From: Nymphaea colorata
Lineage: Eukaryota > Streptophyta > Magnoliopsida > Nymphaeales > Nymphaeaceae
Assembly (NCBI RefSeq): GCF_008831285.2
Contig: NC_045147.1
Span: 11,349,427-11,413,426, forward strand
Direction of reading: 5' to 3'
DNA length: 64,000 bases
The position numbers and the translations under genes were made by a program. The notes under the pieces were generated by a model that was not told the origin of the DNA, ran no database searches, and saw only the letters and a program-made list of their open reading frames with translations. Shown here piece after piece: positions 11,201 to 22,398 of the stretch. Numbering within the stretch: the stretch's first letter is position 1; every line of letters begins with the position of its first letter.

Positions 11201-11967
11201 TACGGCAGAAGAAGTGGCCCACGCCATCGTCAGCATCGCCATCATCACCATATTACAACATTAAATAGCAACGGCCGAATTTCACAAGAATTCATGCACA
11301 AAGATAAATCGTGTAAAGGGGGAGGGGACTGGAGAGCAGGGGAGTTAAAATTCCTGAAATTTGCCAACGCAGCACCCGTAAAATGACTGTGGAACCTCCT
11401 TTTTTTCTTTTTTCTTTTTCCAGATTGGCCTCTGTCTTGCTACCTTCGAATCACGGCAGTCGGAACGACAAGAAGTACATCTTGATAAATGCGTCGGAAC
11501 GGAAGAGGACGGTGGCGGCCAGCTAAGCGGAAGCCGGTGGGGAACCCCACGCTTTTCGCCAGACAAGTTTTAAAGAGAGCGAGAGAACAGAAGTCAGAGG
11601 AACAGGCAAATCATTTTTTTTTTCCTTCTCTACCATTACTAATGACAGGAGTGAACTATGTACAGTATGTGCCCAATTTGCGTATCCGACAACTTCCACG
11701 GGGTTTGGCCATCTCCCTCCTCCTCCTCCTCCCCACCCATCCTCCCCCTACCACTACTATACTACCGCTAGTACTGAAGACCCACAACCTGAGGAAGAAG
11801 AGAACCAAACGACCAATCAAATCAACTACCACCCTCAAACTTTTTCTGTTTTTCTATTGCATGTTCACCTAAGTCTCCTAGAGCTTATGTACAAATATAG
11901 AGGAAAAGGCACCGTAATTTCTTCTTTTTTCACAAGGGAGGAGGAGGACGTGGTTTCAGGGACCCTC

Positions 11968-14900
11968 CTAAGAGTACGACCTGATTAACCCCAGGTTGTA
12001 GAGGTTTCGCCACACCAAACTGCCCAGAGAGAGGAGGACGGCTCCACCTCCCAAGCCCGTCTGTGCATCGGTTGCTCTCCCGCCATTGCAATTTTGGTAG
12101 GAGGATGGCGCGTCCTCCTTCACGCGGAGGGCGGCCACCCCCACCCTGCTTCGAACCGACTCTATCGTCTTGGGGTCGACGGGGTTGCCTGCAGCTGTAG
12201 ACACGTAGAAGGTGTTGACTGCCTGCCCATCCACCGTCGAGACTTCCGCCCTCGTTACCAGCAGCCCATTCTCCCGGAACGTCCGGGTCACCTCCGACAG
12301 CAGGCCCCTCCGGTCAGAGGTACGAAGCTCCAGCTTCACCCCCTAGTATTGTTGAAAATAAAATTACAAAGTCCAACATTAGGTTCATAAAGAATTTGAT
12401 TTAAAAACAAGAACAGACGATCGTAGCAAACAAACAAAACAGAAACAAAGACGGGAACCAACTCTCTGACTATTCCAAATCACCGGTAACTAAGACTGAG
12501 GTGAACAGCTCGCAACAAGGAAAAAAAAATGCGGAGAATGCTCGCTACGTGATGGCACCATCACTAACAAGAGAGCCATGATTAACTCCGCTGGAATGAA
12601 ACGTCTCTGGGCCCGACAGGAGCGAATCATGCACCGACGTCGGCAAGCCGACTCCCCCATACAGACCCCACCGGCTAGAGCGACTTTATAACACCCGTAG
12701 CAGGCGACAGGGGTTGCGACCGCGAACGGCCTCTGCCGGAAGAATCAGGCGGGAAAGGCAGACCTCCTCTTAAGACAAAGTCAGAGAAGTTCAAAGCCCT
12801 TAGGGCGATCATGAAGTGGACATTTATGCAGGTCAGCGAAGAACCCCAACCCAGAAGAGGTCGGAAGAAACTAGCCCAAAGCATGCTAAAATGGCTAATG
12901 AAGAACATCACGATGGACTCAGACTTCAAAACTCGCCGTAAAAATGTCAGCAGGGATTCTAAGAATATGCTACAAACAGGGCCATCCTTACGGGTTGGAG
13001 GCCCTAATAAATGAATGCAGACCATCAACTGACAGACACAGAAGAAACAAGAGCGCCAACATTTGCTGTCTTCAATGGCAAATATAAGCACCCAGACGAC
13101 TCTTGTTTCTCCGGCGACTCCTCACAAAATCAAATCTCCCACTCGAAACTCCACGTTGGGACCACCAAACAGGAAGGGGAAAGAATAGATACCTCAGTGG
13201 CTCTTCTCTCAATTGCCGCTCGTAAACATTGAATCACTCGCCGTTTCTCCGCTTCGGAATTAACGGGAGACCCGTCCGCGTGCCTGATGTAGAATTCCTG
13301 CTTGCCGGAAAGAAAGACAAAAAAAAGACGAGTCATTCTCTCCATAGGTCCAGATTTAACGAGACTACTGAATACCCATTAGTACATACACGCTCAGCAA
13401 CAAAGACGTCGAGTAAAAATTCAGAATCAAATGACAGGAAGAAAAAAGAAAAGATGAAAAAGCACAAACCTGGAATGCTTCACCGTAGTGAGTATAAATG
13501 GTAGCGTGGAAGACCACGTACTGCATATCAGTGAGAGTGCAGACAATGTCGAAGAGGAGCTTGGGACGGTCCTTGCACTGGACGCCGACGACGGAATAGC
13601 CTCGGTCCAAGCAGTTCTGAACTGTCACGGAGGAGGTAGTAGAGGGAGAGGTGGAAGGCTCAGCGGGTATCCGTTCGTAGTCGCGGTCGGCGAACATCAG
13701 CTGGTGAAGCCGGCGCTCCGTGTGAGTGACATCCATAGCAACGGCCGTCTTGGCACTGCGGATGTCGCCGCTGTCGCCCTTGAGGACGCTGCGCAGCCGG
13801 TCCTCTATGCAAGAGATTTTATGGGTGTCCTCGATGGGCGATCCGGACTCCTCGTCCTTCACGTGGATGACTGAGGCAATCCTTCCCCTGTGAGTCCAGA
13901 CGGTAGCGTTCACCACGCTGCAGCGGAGCTCGGCCAGAACGGCGAACACTTCGGAAAGGAGACCCGGTCTGTCCGTGCCTGTCAACTCCAGGGCTGTCTC
14001 GTCCGGCGCGCACAAAGACGTCGGGCTCGCCTCGTTGCTTGTCGCCAGAGACTGGAATCCGGACATGCCAAACGGCCGCCGATCAAACCAGACATTAAGG
14101 ACCATTTTAAGAAATAAAAAAATGACAAATAAATGCTGGAGATTCAGAACCGCAGTCCACCCGCTTGAAGGAAAAGGAAAATGTGAAGACAAAGCAAATA
14201 GGTGATGAGGACAAAAGGCTTTGGGTATCGCCAGGTTCTTACTCGTTGTATGCAAGACAGGATGCTCTCGTCTCTAAGTTTGTTGCCGTTCTGATCAGTC
14301 ACATGAAACACTGCAAATAGCAAACAAGTAAAAACAAAGGTAAACAGAGAGAACGGAAGAGCTACACATAGAGAAATAAAAGGAAAGAAGAGAATGGGGA
14401 ACTGCCATCAATCCTGATCCTGAACAGGGGAAGGAGAGATATCGTACCATCCATGAACCATCTGCCATCGGACGCGATGTATGCCTTCTTTATGCAAAGG
14501 TTCAGGTCAGTCAGGACCTGTACCGCCTCCAAAAGGATGCCGTGCTCCCTAGCGCTGTCCACCTACTCCAAGCCACACCCCACGGCACGCCAGTAAGAGA
14601 GAGAAAAAAGAGAAAAGAGAGAGAGAGAGAACAGGGGACAGCGTCATTAGTCCTGAGTCCTTACCTTGACCAGCGTCGCAGTTGCGCAGACAGCATTGTC
14701 GATGACGACCCTGCACGACAGCGAGATGAGAGACCGGACGGCAAAGGGGACCATCAACGAAGGAAATCCAGAAAAAGCAAAATGGAAAACATGAAACGGA
14801 AATCGAACTAACGAAAGCGACGAATACCATCCCGCTTTCTCTTTCCAAAACCGAGTAACTGAGAATTTGCCTTTTGAAATTTAGTTGGAAACGAGACGGT

Positions 14901-15495
14901 AGTTTTAAAATTTTGGACACAGGACAAACCGAAAGAAAGAAACTATGGACAGGGCGGAGAAAAAGATGGAGGCACGAAGTCGGTTTTTATTTTTTTGCCT
15001 TTACAAAAATTCATTAAAAGAAAGATTGGAGGAAAACGGATATGTTGGATCAGGAGAGGGAGGAGTTGGGTGAGAGGGAAAAAGGAACCAGAGACTTGGA
15101 GAGGAAACAGACCTTCATTCACATAAGGGCTTAGACATGAAAAGAGCGAAAGAAACTCAAAGGGAGAAAGGAATTTAGATCCAGAGGCTACAGGAGGACT
15201 CGGAGTGGAGATCCAGACCGACTCAAAACTACTTAAAAACACAGGACTAGAGAAACCAAACAGTAGAAATCCGGAAGGAGAAGAGAATAAGACGGAAATC
15301 TCGGGCTCATCAGAAAAAAAAAAAATCAACGAACCCATGGATTTTCAGAGTCGAAACGCAGGGCTCTCCTTCGGATTAAAGCTCGAGCGGGAGAAAACAA
15401 ATTGAAGAAAGAAACAAAGCAACAGACCTGGGCGTGTTCATCCGAATCACGAGCTTGTCATATTCGTCGAGGGAAGAAGCCCGTCGAAACTCCAT
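11968..15495 (-). CDS. ACR8: ACT-domain-repeat protein, ACR8-like, 452 aa, seven exons
   Basis: Exons (minus strand): 15495-15428, 14710-14665, 14562-14448, 14310-14243, 14051-13470, 13297-13193, 12342-11968. All junctions are GT-AG and the phases close to 1359 nt. The protein starts [20 protein letters not shown] and ends [12 protein letters not shown]. Four ACT domains lie at about residues 34-88, 117-172, 240-307 and 329-385, with [11 protein letters not shown] in the second and [18 protein letters not shown] in the fourth. Length and termini fit the plant ACR family, and the N-terminal [20 protein letters not shown] and C-terminal [14 protein letters not shown] segments fit ACR8 best from memory. 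ACT domains bind small ligands, often amino acids; ACR proteins are thought to be sensors or regulators and carry no enzyme domain. Arabidopsis ACR8 is reported to respond to ABA and stress. Intron 1 (717 bp) and intron 6 (850 bp) are the longest. The gene appears intact. Confidence 0.93.
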
Positions 15496-15964
15496 CCTTC
15501 CCGCTCAGACGACCTCCAGATCCACAGAAGAAAAACACGAGAAGGCCGCCGCGCGCAGCCACAGAAGCCAACAAAGGAAAAAAAACGGAAGAGAAAAAAG
15601 GCCAGCCCTCTGTAACCAGACGCTCAGATCCGACTCTCCAACTCGTATCCCCGAATCAAGGCAACAAACCACATCGGCTCCCGCTTCCGCCTCGGCTTCT
15701 AAACAAGCGCACCCGCTTCCTCCTCCAAAACAGAAACGCGGCGGAAAATGCCAGCGACGCTCGGTCGACGACAGCTACTCGGCGGTGAGTCTTCTTGCCA
15801 GCTTCACGCTTCTCTGCCCTTTTCTCCTCCTTCCCTCCAAAACTCGGAAAACCAGGACGGAAGAACCAACCAACCACCCAACCAACCAACAAAACCCTTC
15901 GAGCGCTCTCTCTCTCTCTCCCTAGCAGGTATAACGTGCCTTCTCCCACTTGCCGGTCCCCCTT

Positions 15965-15972
15965 CTATTTAT
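15965..15972 (-). promoter_or_regulatory. Putative TATA box of the ACR8-like gene
   Basis: Minus-strand AATAAATAG lies about 470 bases upstream of the start codon. A start site some 30 bases downstream (about 15935) would give a leader of about 440 nt containing a GA/CT-rich run (15905-15922), common in plant 5' UTRs. No experimental support is available here. Confidence 0.35.
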
Positions 15973-15999
15973 TGCCCCCCAAGGGGAGGAACCGGGAAG

Positions 16000-18500
16000 G
16001 GATGGACAACCCCAAGTCAACCCAAACGCTTCCCTTTCGAGTCCGGAACGCCCCGGACCACGTCGGACGCCACGCTGGCAACGCTCCGATCCTTTGCTTG
16101 CGAGCGACTCCACGTCCATCGCGGCCCCTGGGCCCCACCTAACCCCAAAACACGCAAAGTGCTGTCGGTGCGGGGCCCGCCCCGGGCCTTCCACGTCGGC
16201 GCGTGAGCTGGCTGGGAATCATTTTCCCAGATCCCGTTCCAAACGGCTCCTGTCCGGGCCGCTGGCTCGCGCAGAGGAATCCTTTTCCGTCCTTCACCCA
16301 ACGCCGGTTCCCTGCGTGGTGCTCTCCCATTGGCTACAAAGAATATTTTTTTTCCGACCTTTTCACACCGAAGCAACGTCGTCGGGCCATTTTCCGGACG
16401 GCTCCGTTTTAACAGAAACTCGATGGCGATTGTCCATAAAAAAAGAAACCGGGAGGAGGGCACGTGTTCCATGCTCAGACGGCGGGCGGAAGCAAGGAGG
16501 GCCTACGCGGGCGAGGCGGTTAACCAGCACAATCATCGCCTGAATCTCTCTCTCTCTCTCTCTCGACAGGCAACCGGCGCGGCTGGAGCCCAGTGGAGCC
16601 GGCGCCGGAGCCGACAGACACTCCCGTTACTCTCACGCCACTAACCGGCCACGCCGGGACACGACGGAGACCGGGGAATTATTTTTCCCCGCCGGGGCGG
16701 TGCTTTCGGAGGGAACACGACGCGTGGCGGCCGAGCATTGATTGTAGGTCGACGTGGGGGTGCCGCATGCCCCCTTTTCGGCCACTTTTCTTTATTGTTA
16801 AGACGAGGATCCCGTTAAAGGCGATACGTGAAGTGGTGACCCACCAGAGTCAGCCCACGAGATGCGCAGCACGCTCATTCAATGCGCCCCTGATTTCTCC
16901 CCCGACCCGGTTTCGTTTCATGCAAGTGGGTGGAATACTGGAATTTGGTTTGGCGGATAGATTCGGATTCACTTTCTCGTTTCGGATTCGATCCGTTTGC
17001 AGAGTCTCGTGCTTATGTCTTGTATGAAAAGTAGGTCGTGCCCAACACAAGAGCGACTAAGCAAGTCGCTGTCGTGCCACCTTCTACTTCTACTTCCATG
17101 GCCAAATCTTCCTTCCTTCCTTTCCGTTTTCAATTTTTGGAGCTCAAAATGTCGGGATTCCCCTTTCTTTTCATTTGGGTAAAGAGAGAAAGCGTGGAAT
17201 AATAGAATTTAGAAGAGTAAAGACTCCCCTTTATTCATTTAGCCGGCAAAGGTTGGCCGGAAAGCGCGGGACGGAGTGCGAGCCCGTTAGCGGCCAGACC
17301 TTTCTGTCCATAGAGTGGTAGATGCCCAGGAAATTTGAAAACATGGTGCTGCCCGCCGCGGCGGCGCGGCTCGTGGTTTCCGACCCGAGGGAGGGAGGGG
17401 TTGGGGTGGGGACGGAATCAGCGGCCGCGTGCGCTCACATGAGGGAGCAAAAAGTGGGATCCCGCATTCCCACCTCCTGGTCTCCCGGTGGGTCCCGGCC
17501 TGGGACGGACATGGCAGCGACCAAGCCGGCGGACCGGTCAAGTCCCAATTCGGCAGCTGAGGCTTTTTAATTCTGGAGATCTTCTCTTTTCGCCGTTCCG
17601 GCCCGACCATGATCCTCCTGGCTCCGCCCTCGTTTCCAGAGCAAAAGGCGAAATTTCACATGTTAACCAACCCCAAGCTTTTAGCGTCGCTTCGAGAACA
17701 AGATCGCCTCATTTTTTTCCTCCGATTTGTATCATGATTAAGGGAGGGCTTTAATCCCTCACTTGTTAGTTGTTCCTCCTCTTGTTTCGTCTGATCTTTT
17801 CTATTCTCCGTCGTCGGAAAAGATCAAGCGCGTCATTGCAGACCAGAATTTGCCTAAACCCAAAGGATGATCGCCTTGTCCACGAAACTTTCTTTTCAGA
17901 TTTAAAAAAAAAAGGGAAAAGCTTAGGGCCGTATAATTTTCAGAATTTTGAAAGGTTGGGGTGTGCTTTCCCAAATGTTCCAGTCAAACGAAAGACATGA
18001 AAAGAGAGAGAGATGGTTGTGCTATTGGCGGGAAAGGAAGGTTGTCGTTGTTGGCGGGAAGAGTGTCCGTGATTGAACCGAACGGGGATTTCCCGCCATC
18101 GCTTTTTCTCTTTCTGGGTCCCTCTCGAGGTCCCACAAGCAGGGAGAAAACCAGAGAACGGAGGGCACGCGGCCGTTGGAATGGAGAGAAAAAGAAAATA
18201 AAAGTCTCCTGGAAACCGGGGCCTGTCCTCCACCCGCCGGTCGGTCCACCGCCCGCCTCCTTCCCCATTTCTTCTCCTCCATCCTTCCGATTCCTTCTTC
18301 TCTTTGCCGGCCGGTTTGGGGTTGTATCGGCCAGCTGCTGCAAGTTAAGTAGAACGGAACCAGTGAGCATCACTGCGAAAATTTGTGAAAAGGGAAAGAG
18401 GGGGGCGTGAAAGTCGAAGCTTTAGCAATGGCTCTGTCGTCCTTTTCCTTTTTGACTTTCCGGAAGGAGGAGGGGGAGGACTAGACTTTATTAGTCTGTT
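16000..18500. other. GC-rich flank upstream of the ACR8-like gene, no recognisable gene
   Basis: This stretch is much richer in G+C and CpG than the rest of the gap. It therefore shows many overlapping open frames on both strands (for example 15950-16543 plus, 16017-16472 minus, 17322-17570 plus). None translates into a recognisable domain, and frames compete on both strands, as expected from few AT-rich stop codons. It is best read as promoter and upstream DNA, possibly an unmethylated CpG-rich island. Confidence 0.5.
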
Positions 18501-19585
18501 TCTTCGACATTCCCTGGAATCACTGGCGTCCAGCCGACCACATTCCCCGGATTAGAGTCCAAATCCCGCGTGACCTTCTTCTTGGAGTTGGAACTTCTTT
18601 CTGTGGAAGACTTTCCCTGAAAATCGACCCCTCATGGGAAACGCAACTCCATGAAAAGTGTGAAAATGGTTCCCATATGGGGGGCGCTTTAATTTTGTAG
18701 GAAAGAAACCACTTTGTTTTAAACGATCCACCAGTGGGTGGCTGTCCTGCATAAAATCTATATACTCTGTTACGATTGGATTAATTGCATTAATGGGTAC
18801 TTTCCTCCCTCGTGTTTGGCAGTTCCATTTAATTCTGCCTTTTGTTCCGACGGAGTTATCATCACCTCGTTTAAAAGAAATAAAACACATGCACGGAGCG
18901 ATATCTTCGAAGACTGCAACCTGCTTTCCGGTCATCGGCGTGAACTGGCGTGAACTTACAGTTACTTTCTTTCAACTCTATTATAATTTAGAAGAATAAG
19001 GTCCATAAGAATCAATCACATCACTTTTTCCGATCCGTGGGACTTGCTGGTTTAGAAGGAGAAACAAGCAATATAGGAAAGAAAAACGTGTTGCAATAGC
19101 TGGACTGAACAACAGAGAGGAAGCTGTTGCCTCAGCTACCTGTTAGTTGTTGCCAGTATTTACTCGATCTCCTTCCCCCTTCCACCTAAAACCAATTTGG
19201 TGGGATTACAATCATTTATGCACCTCAACTTCCATTCAAACTCTCAAGCAACGCCGACCCACCACCTCCTTCTTGTACTCTAACTCTCAAGCACCGCGGC
19301 TCCAATGAAATGTGCATCTGAACTGTTAGGATTGGATTTCAATTCGCCATTTCACCTAAACCGATCTGAATTTGGACCCCCATTTGTGTAAGATCTGGCA
19401 TGTTTGCGTGCTTTCTATTAAAAAGCTGCATTCCTGTTTAGATCGGGACGTCTTTATCAACTCCAGCTATATTGGTTCAAAATCAATTTCAAAATCGAGC
19501 ATAACCATCTTTCATCAATCACCCTTCGTCAGGTTTTCTTCAGTTGCTCACATGAACACCAGAGAGAGAGAGTTTGTGTGCGTTA

Positions 19586-19691
<106 letters not shown>

Positions 19692-21613
19692 ATTTGGTTA
19701 ATAATCTTACTGAACGTTGTGGTCGTGAAGCCTTGAGCGGACGTCTGTTCTTCTGCTAGTAAGCAATGACGTGTGAAGGCATTAGTTTAATGGACGACGA
19801 CAAGGCCGACGGCTGATGCTGTCTCGTTTCTCAATATTCTTCAGCCTTTGGGGAGGAGTGTTTGAGTTGTGCTTAATTTCGAAAAGTAGCCACGAGGCTT
19901 TCCCTTTCATTCCTCAAAACGTCCCTCGATTGCCGATGTAAGTCGTCTCCGTTTTTCTTAGAAAAATACACCACGAACAATGGCCGGTTGTTCTTTGTTT
20001 CTGTCTTTTCGGGAAATGGTGATTGACTTGCGCCGCAGAATGAACGGAATGCGCAGAAATCAACATCTGCTGATGATCATCAAGAGGGTAAGCACTTCGT
20101 GAAGAAGTGTCATTACTCGTGTTCTTATCACCATTAATGCACGAACAATGCGGTCAGTAATGGTTTAAGGATTTCAGCCAATGGATCGACATGCTCAGTA
20201 CTTTCAGAGCGCAGCAATTAATCAATTAGCTTTGCCCTTCAAATTTCTGATGTGTCTGCGGGCCCAAAAGTTTCACAATTCATGAATTCTGTGGCATAGC
20301 TTTGCTGAAATGAGAGAATCAAGCCTCCACATTGAATTGAGTATAAAAAACTAAAGTGTCGCCATGGCAATGGAGAATCTTAAGCATTGTGGCTTCCTGA
20401 CCTTGAAAATACTTCCTGCCAAGATGATGGTCCGCCAAGTTAAATTGATATAGATTGGGTGCTAGCTTCTGGTCTAAGAACTGGAACACACGGATCTGAA
20501 AATTTTAAGATGTTAAAAGTTAAATCAGATGAAGGTTATAAAGAAAGAAAAGGAGCCTGGAAATTACCGCGGGCATCCTAAAGAACCTTAATCATCGCCG
20601 TAGTTTTTATACAATTCTGTCTTGTGATTTAATTAGAGAAACATTAAGTCGTTATCTCAAGGGACATGGGCTACGACACCCGAGTTCTGTTTTTGGCGTC
20701 CGGCGGAGAGCAAGAGGTTGACCTCCATTACTAAACGTGAGAAATCATGCTATTCTATAACAATCATGCAGGAGACATGGGCAGCCCTCAAATTCGATCA
20801 CCCATTACGGCGGATTCCCATTAGAAAAATGGCTTTAAAAAATCTTCCCTGTCGAATCTTCTCTCGTCATTGTTTCTCGCAGCTGCGTGCAGGAGAAAGG
20901 GAAGGATGGATGGAAGCATAAAATAGAAGCCGTTAGAGATCGTAATGCATGACGCCACTGTACTCATCATCGTGGACGCCAAATAATTCTTCCTACTCCT
21001 TTCCTTCTCCCCATCTCCCAAGGGCGCGTTTGATCAAACACATGGTGAGAAAACCCTGAAGCTTCTTCCATTACAGAGAAGTCTGACTTCCTTCGCTCCA
21101 TTTGAAGTTTAAGAACATATCCACATAAAGAGAGAGAGAGAGGTGCGTCATGTGTCGAGCACCACCATGTGCATGATTCATTGTCTTTACCAACTTTCCT
21201 GTCATCAACAGTAGGTCAATGCTTCTTAGTTCCCCCTGTTCTGAACTCCTTGTTGAGAGGTGGCTTACTGTTTTGCACTAATTGTCGCTCTTGAATGGTG
21301 CAACTATTCAAAGAACCAGGCGTGACCAACTGCTTCAATACTGTGGGTAGGCACGCTTATCCTTGCCCTCCATGGCGTCTCTTAACCAACATCCTCCCTC
21401 CCACACAATCAGCCATTGTTGCCGCGACCACGCTTCTTGAGAATATTCTCGCATGATTTGATTTAATCAAGGTCAAACACGGTGAGGATTCTCAGAATCG
21501 TACCAGTTTCTCTCATTTCCTTCCTTCCAAAAGGTTCTCCAGCTAATTGGCATGTAAAAGGGCCCATTAGATCCAAAATTGACGACCCAAAAGTAAGCTT
21601 TAAAATAATTGGA

Positions 21614-21767
21614 AGGGACTGTTTAGCATTAAGAACCACTATGTGAGTGTTTAATGAATCTACTTCAAAACTAAGTTCGACTCATGGAGCTCTTGAACAA
21701 GTGTTTCACGAATCTATTTTTTTTAATAGATTCACCAAACACTTATATAGTATTCCTAATGACCCCC
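21614..21767. mobile_element. Degenerate MITE related to the element at 7674
   Basis: It begins AGGGACTGTTTAGCATTAAG and ends TTCCTAATGACCCCC, imperfect inverted repeats resembling those at 7674-7830. Internal words GAATCTA and AGATTCAC are shared with that element. No target duplication could be assigned. Confidence 0.45.
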
Positions 21768-22302
21768 AAGTGTATTCGACTCAGATTTGGTATACAATTC
21801 AAGTAAGTGAGTCCTGATACATGTTATCACAAATTTGATAAGGAACTGGGATAAAATTAAGTCTTACCACTGTCAAGGGATTCAAGGTTCCGACATGTCA
21901 AGATCAAACTTGAATCCGAGTAATGCTCCTACATATAAAGGTAGCTTGGAAATAGTAACATTCTGCTATTGTCCTATGCACCTAACCCAACAATGGTTAG
22001 ATTCATCGAACACTTTAAAAAGTGTTATATGGATATTCTCTATTGACAGATACATGAGACGGTAATGTTGCTGATACCAAACAACCTCATAAGGGATGCC
22101 TTGGTGAATCGAATCTGAGTCGAAGCAGCTTCAGTCGACCTTACAGGCAAATTTCCATGGTTTAAGTCACACAAGTTTGTTTTAGTTACTGTTTTTCCTT
22201 TTTTTTTCCCTCATGTGCACCCTTCTTAGGGAAGCAAAGGCAGGGCGGGCCCTTTTCCAAGTGCCTAATCTAATCTGATAGTTTTAACCACTAAATCTAT
22301 GA

Positions 22303-22398
22303 GGGGTCGTTTGATTATGAAATCCACGGATCAAATGTGGCACACTTTTGCTGATATGGAAAAATATCAATGATAAAGTCCATGGTTGATCAAACTAG
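22303..22398. mobile_element. Short MITE-like element with GGGTCGTTTGAT end
   Basis: The start GGGGTCGTTTGATTATGAAA and the end CATGGTTGATCAAACTAGAG are partial inverted repeats. A similar end (AACGACCTCT) closes the hairpin element at about 58143, so both may belong to one family. No open frame. Confidence 0.35.

Larger units (their letters stand above)
1913..11967. other. Gene-poor interval: likely 3' UTR, then repeats and no recognisable gene
   Basis: The first 300-400 bases are probably the 3' UTR of the gene ending at 1912. Beyond that I find no open frame that reads as a known family. The longest frames (for example 8224-8772 minus, 9066-9455 plus, 9481-9792 minus) have low-complexity or unrecognisable translations. 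Supported content is the small repeats listed separately. The last few hundred bases before 11968 are probably the 3' UTR of the ACR8-like gene. Confidence 0.5.

Noticed and set aside
10962-11264. 100-codon plus-strand frame, with competing minus-strand frames
   Set aside because: Three frames overlap with no family match; probably 3' flank of the ACR8-like gene.
15950-16543. 197-codon plus-strand frame upstream of the ACR8-like gene
   Set aside because: It lies in GC-rich DNA where several frames on both strands stay open. The peptide is Pro/Arg/Ser-rich without a domain.
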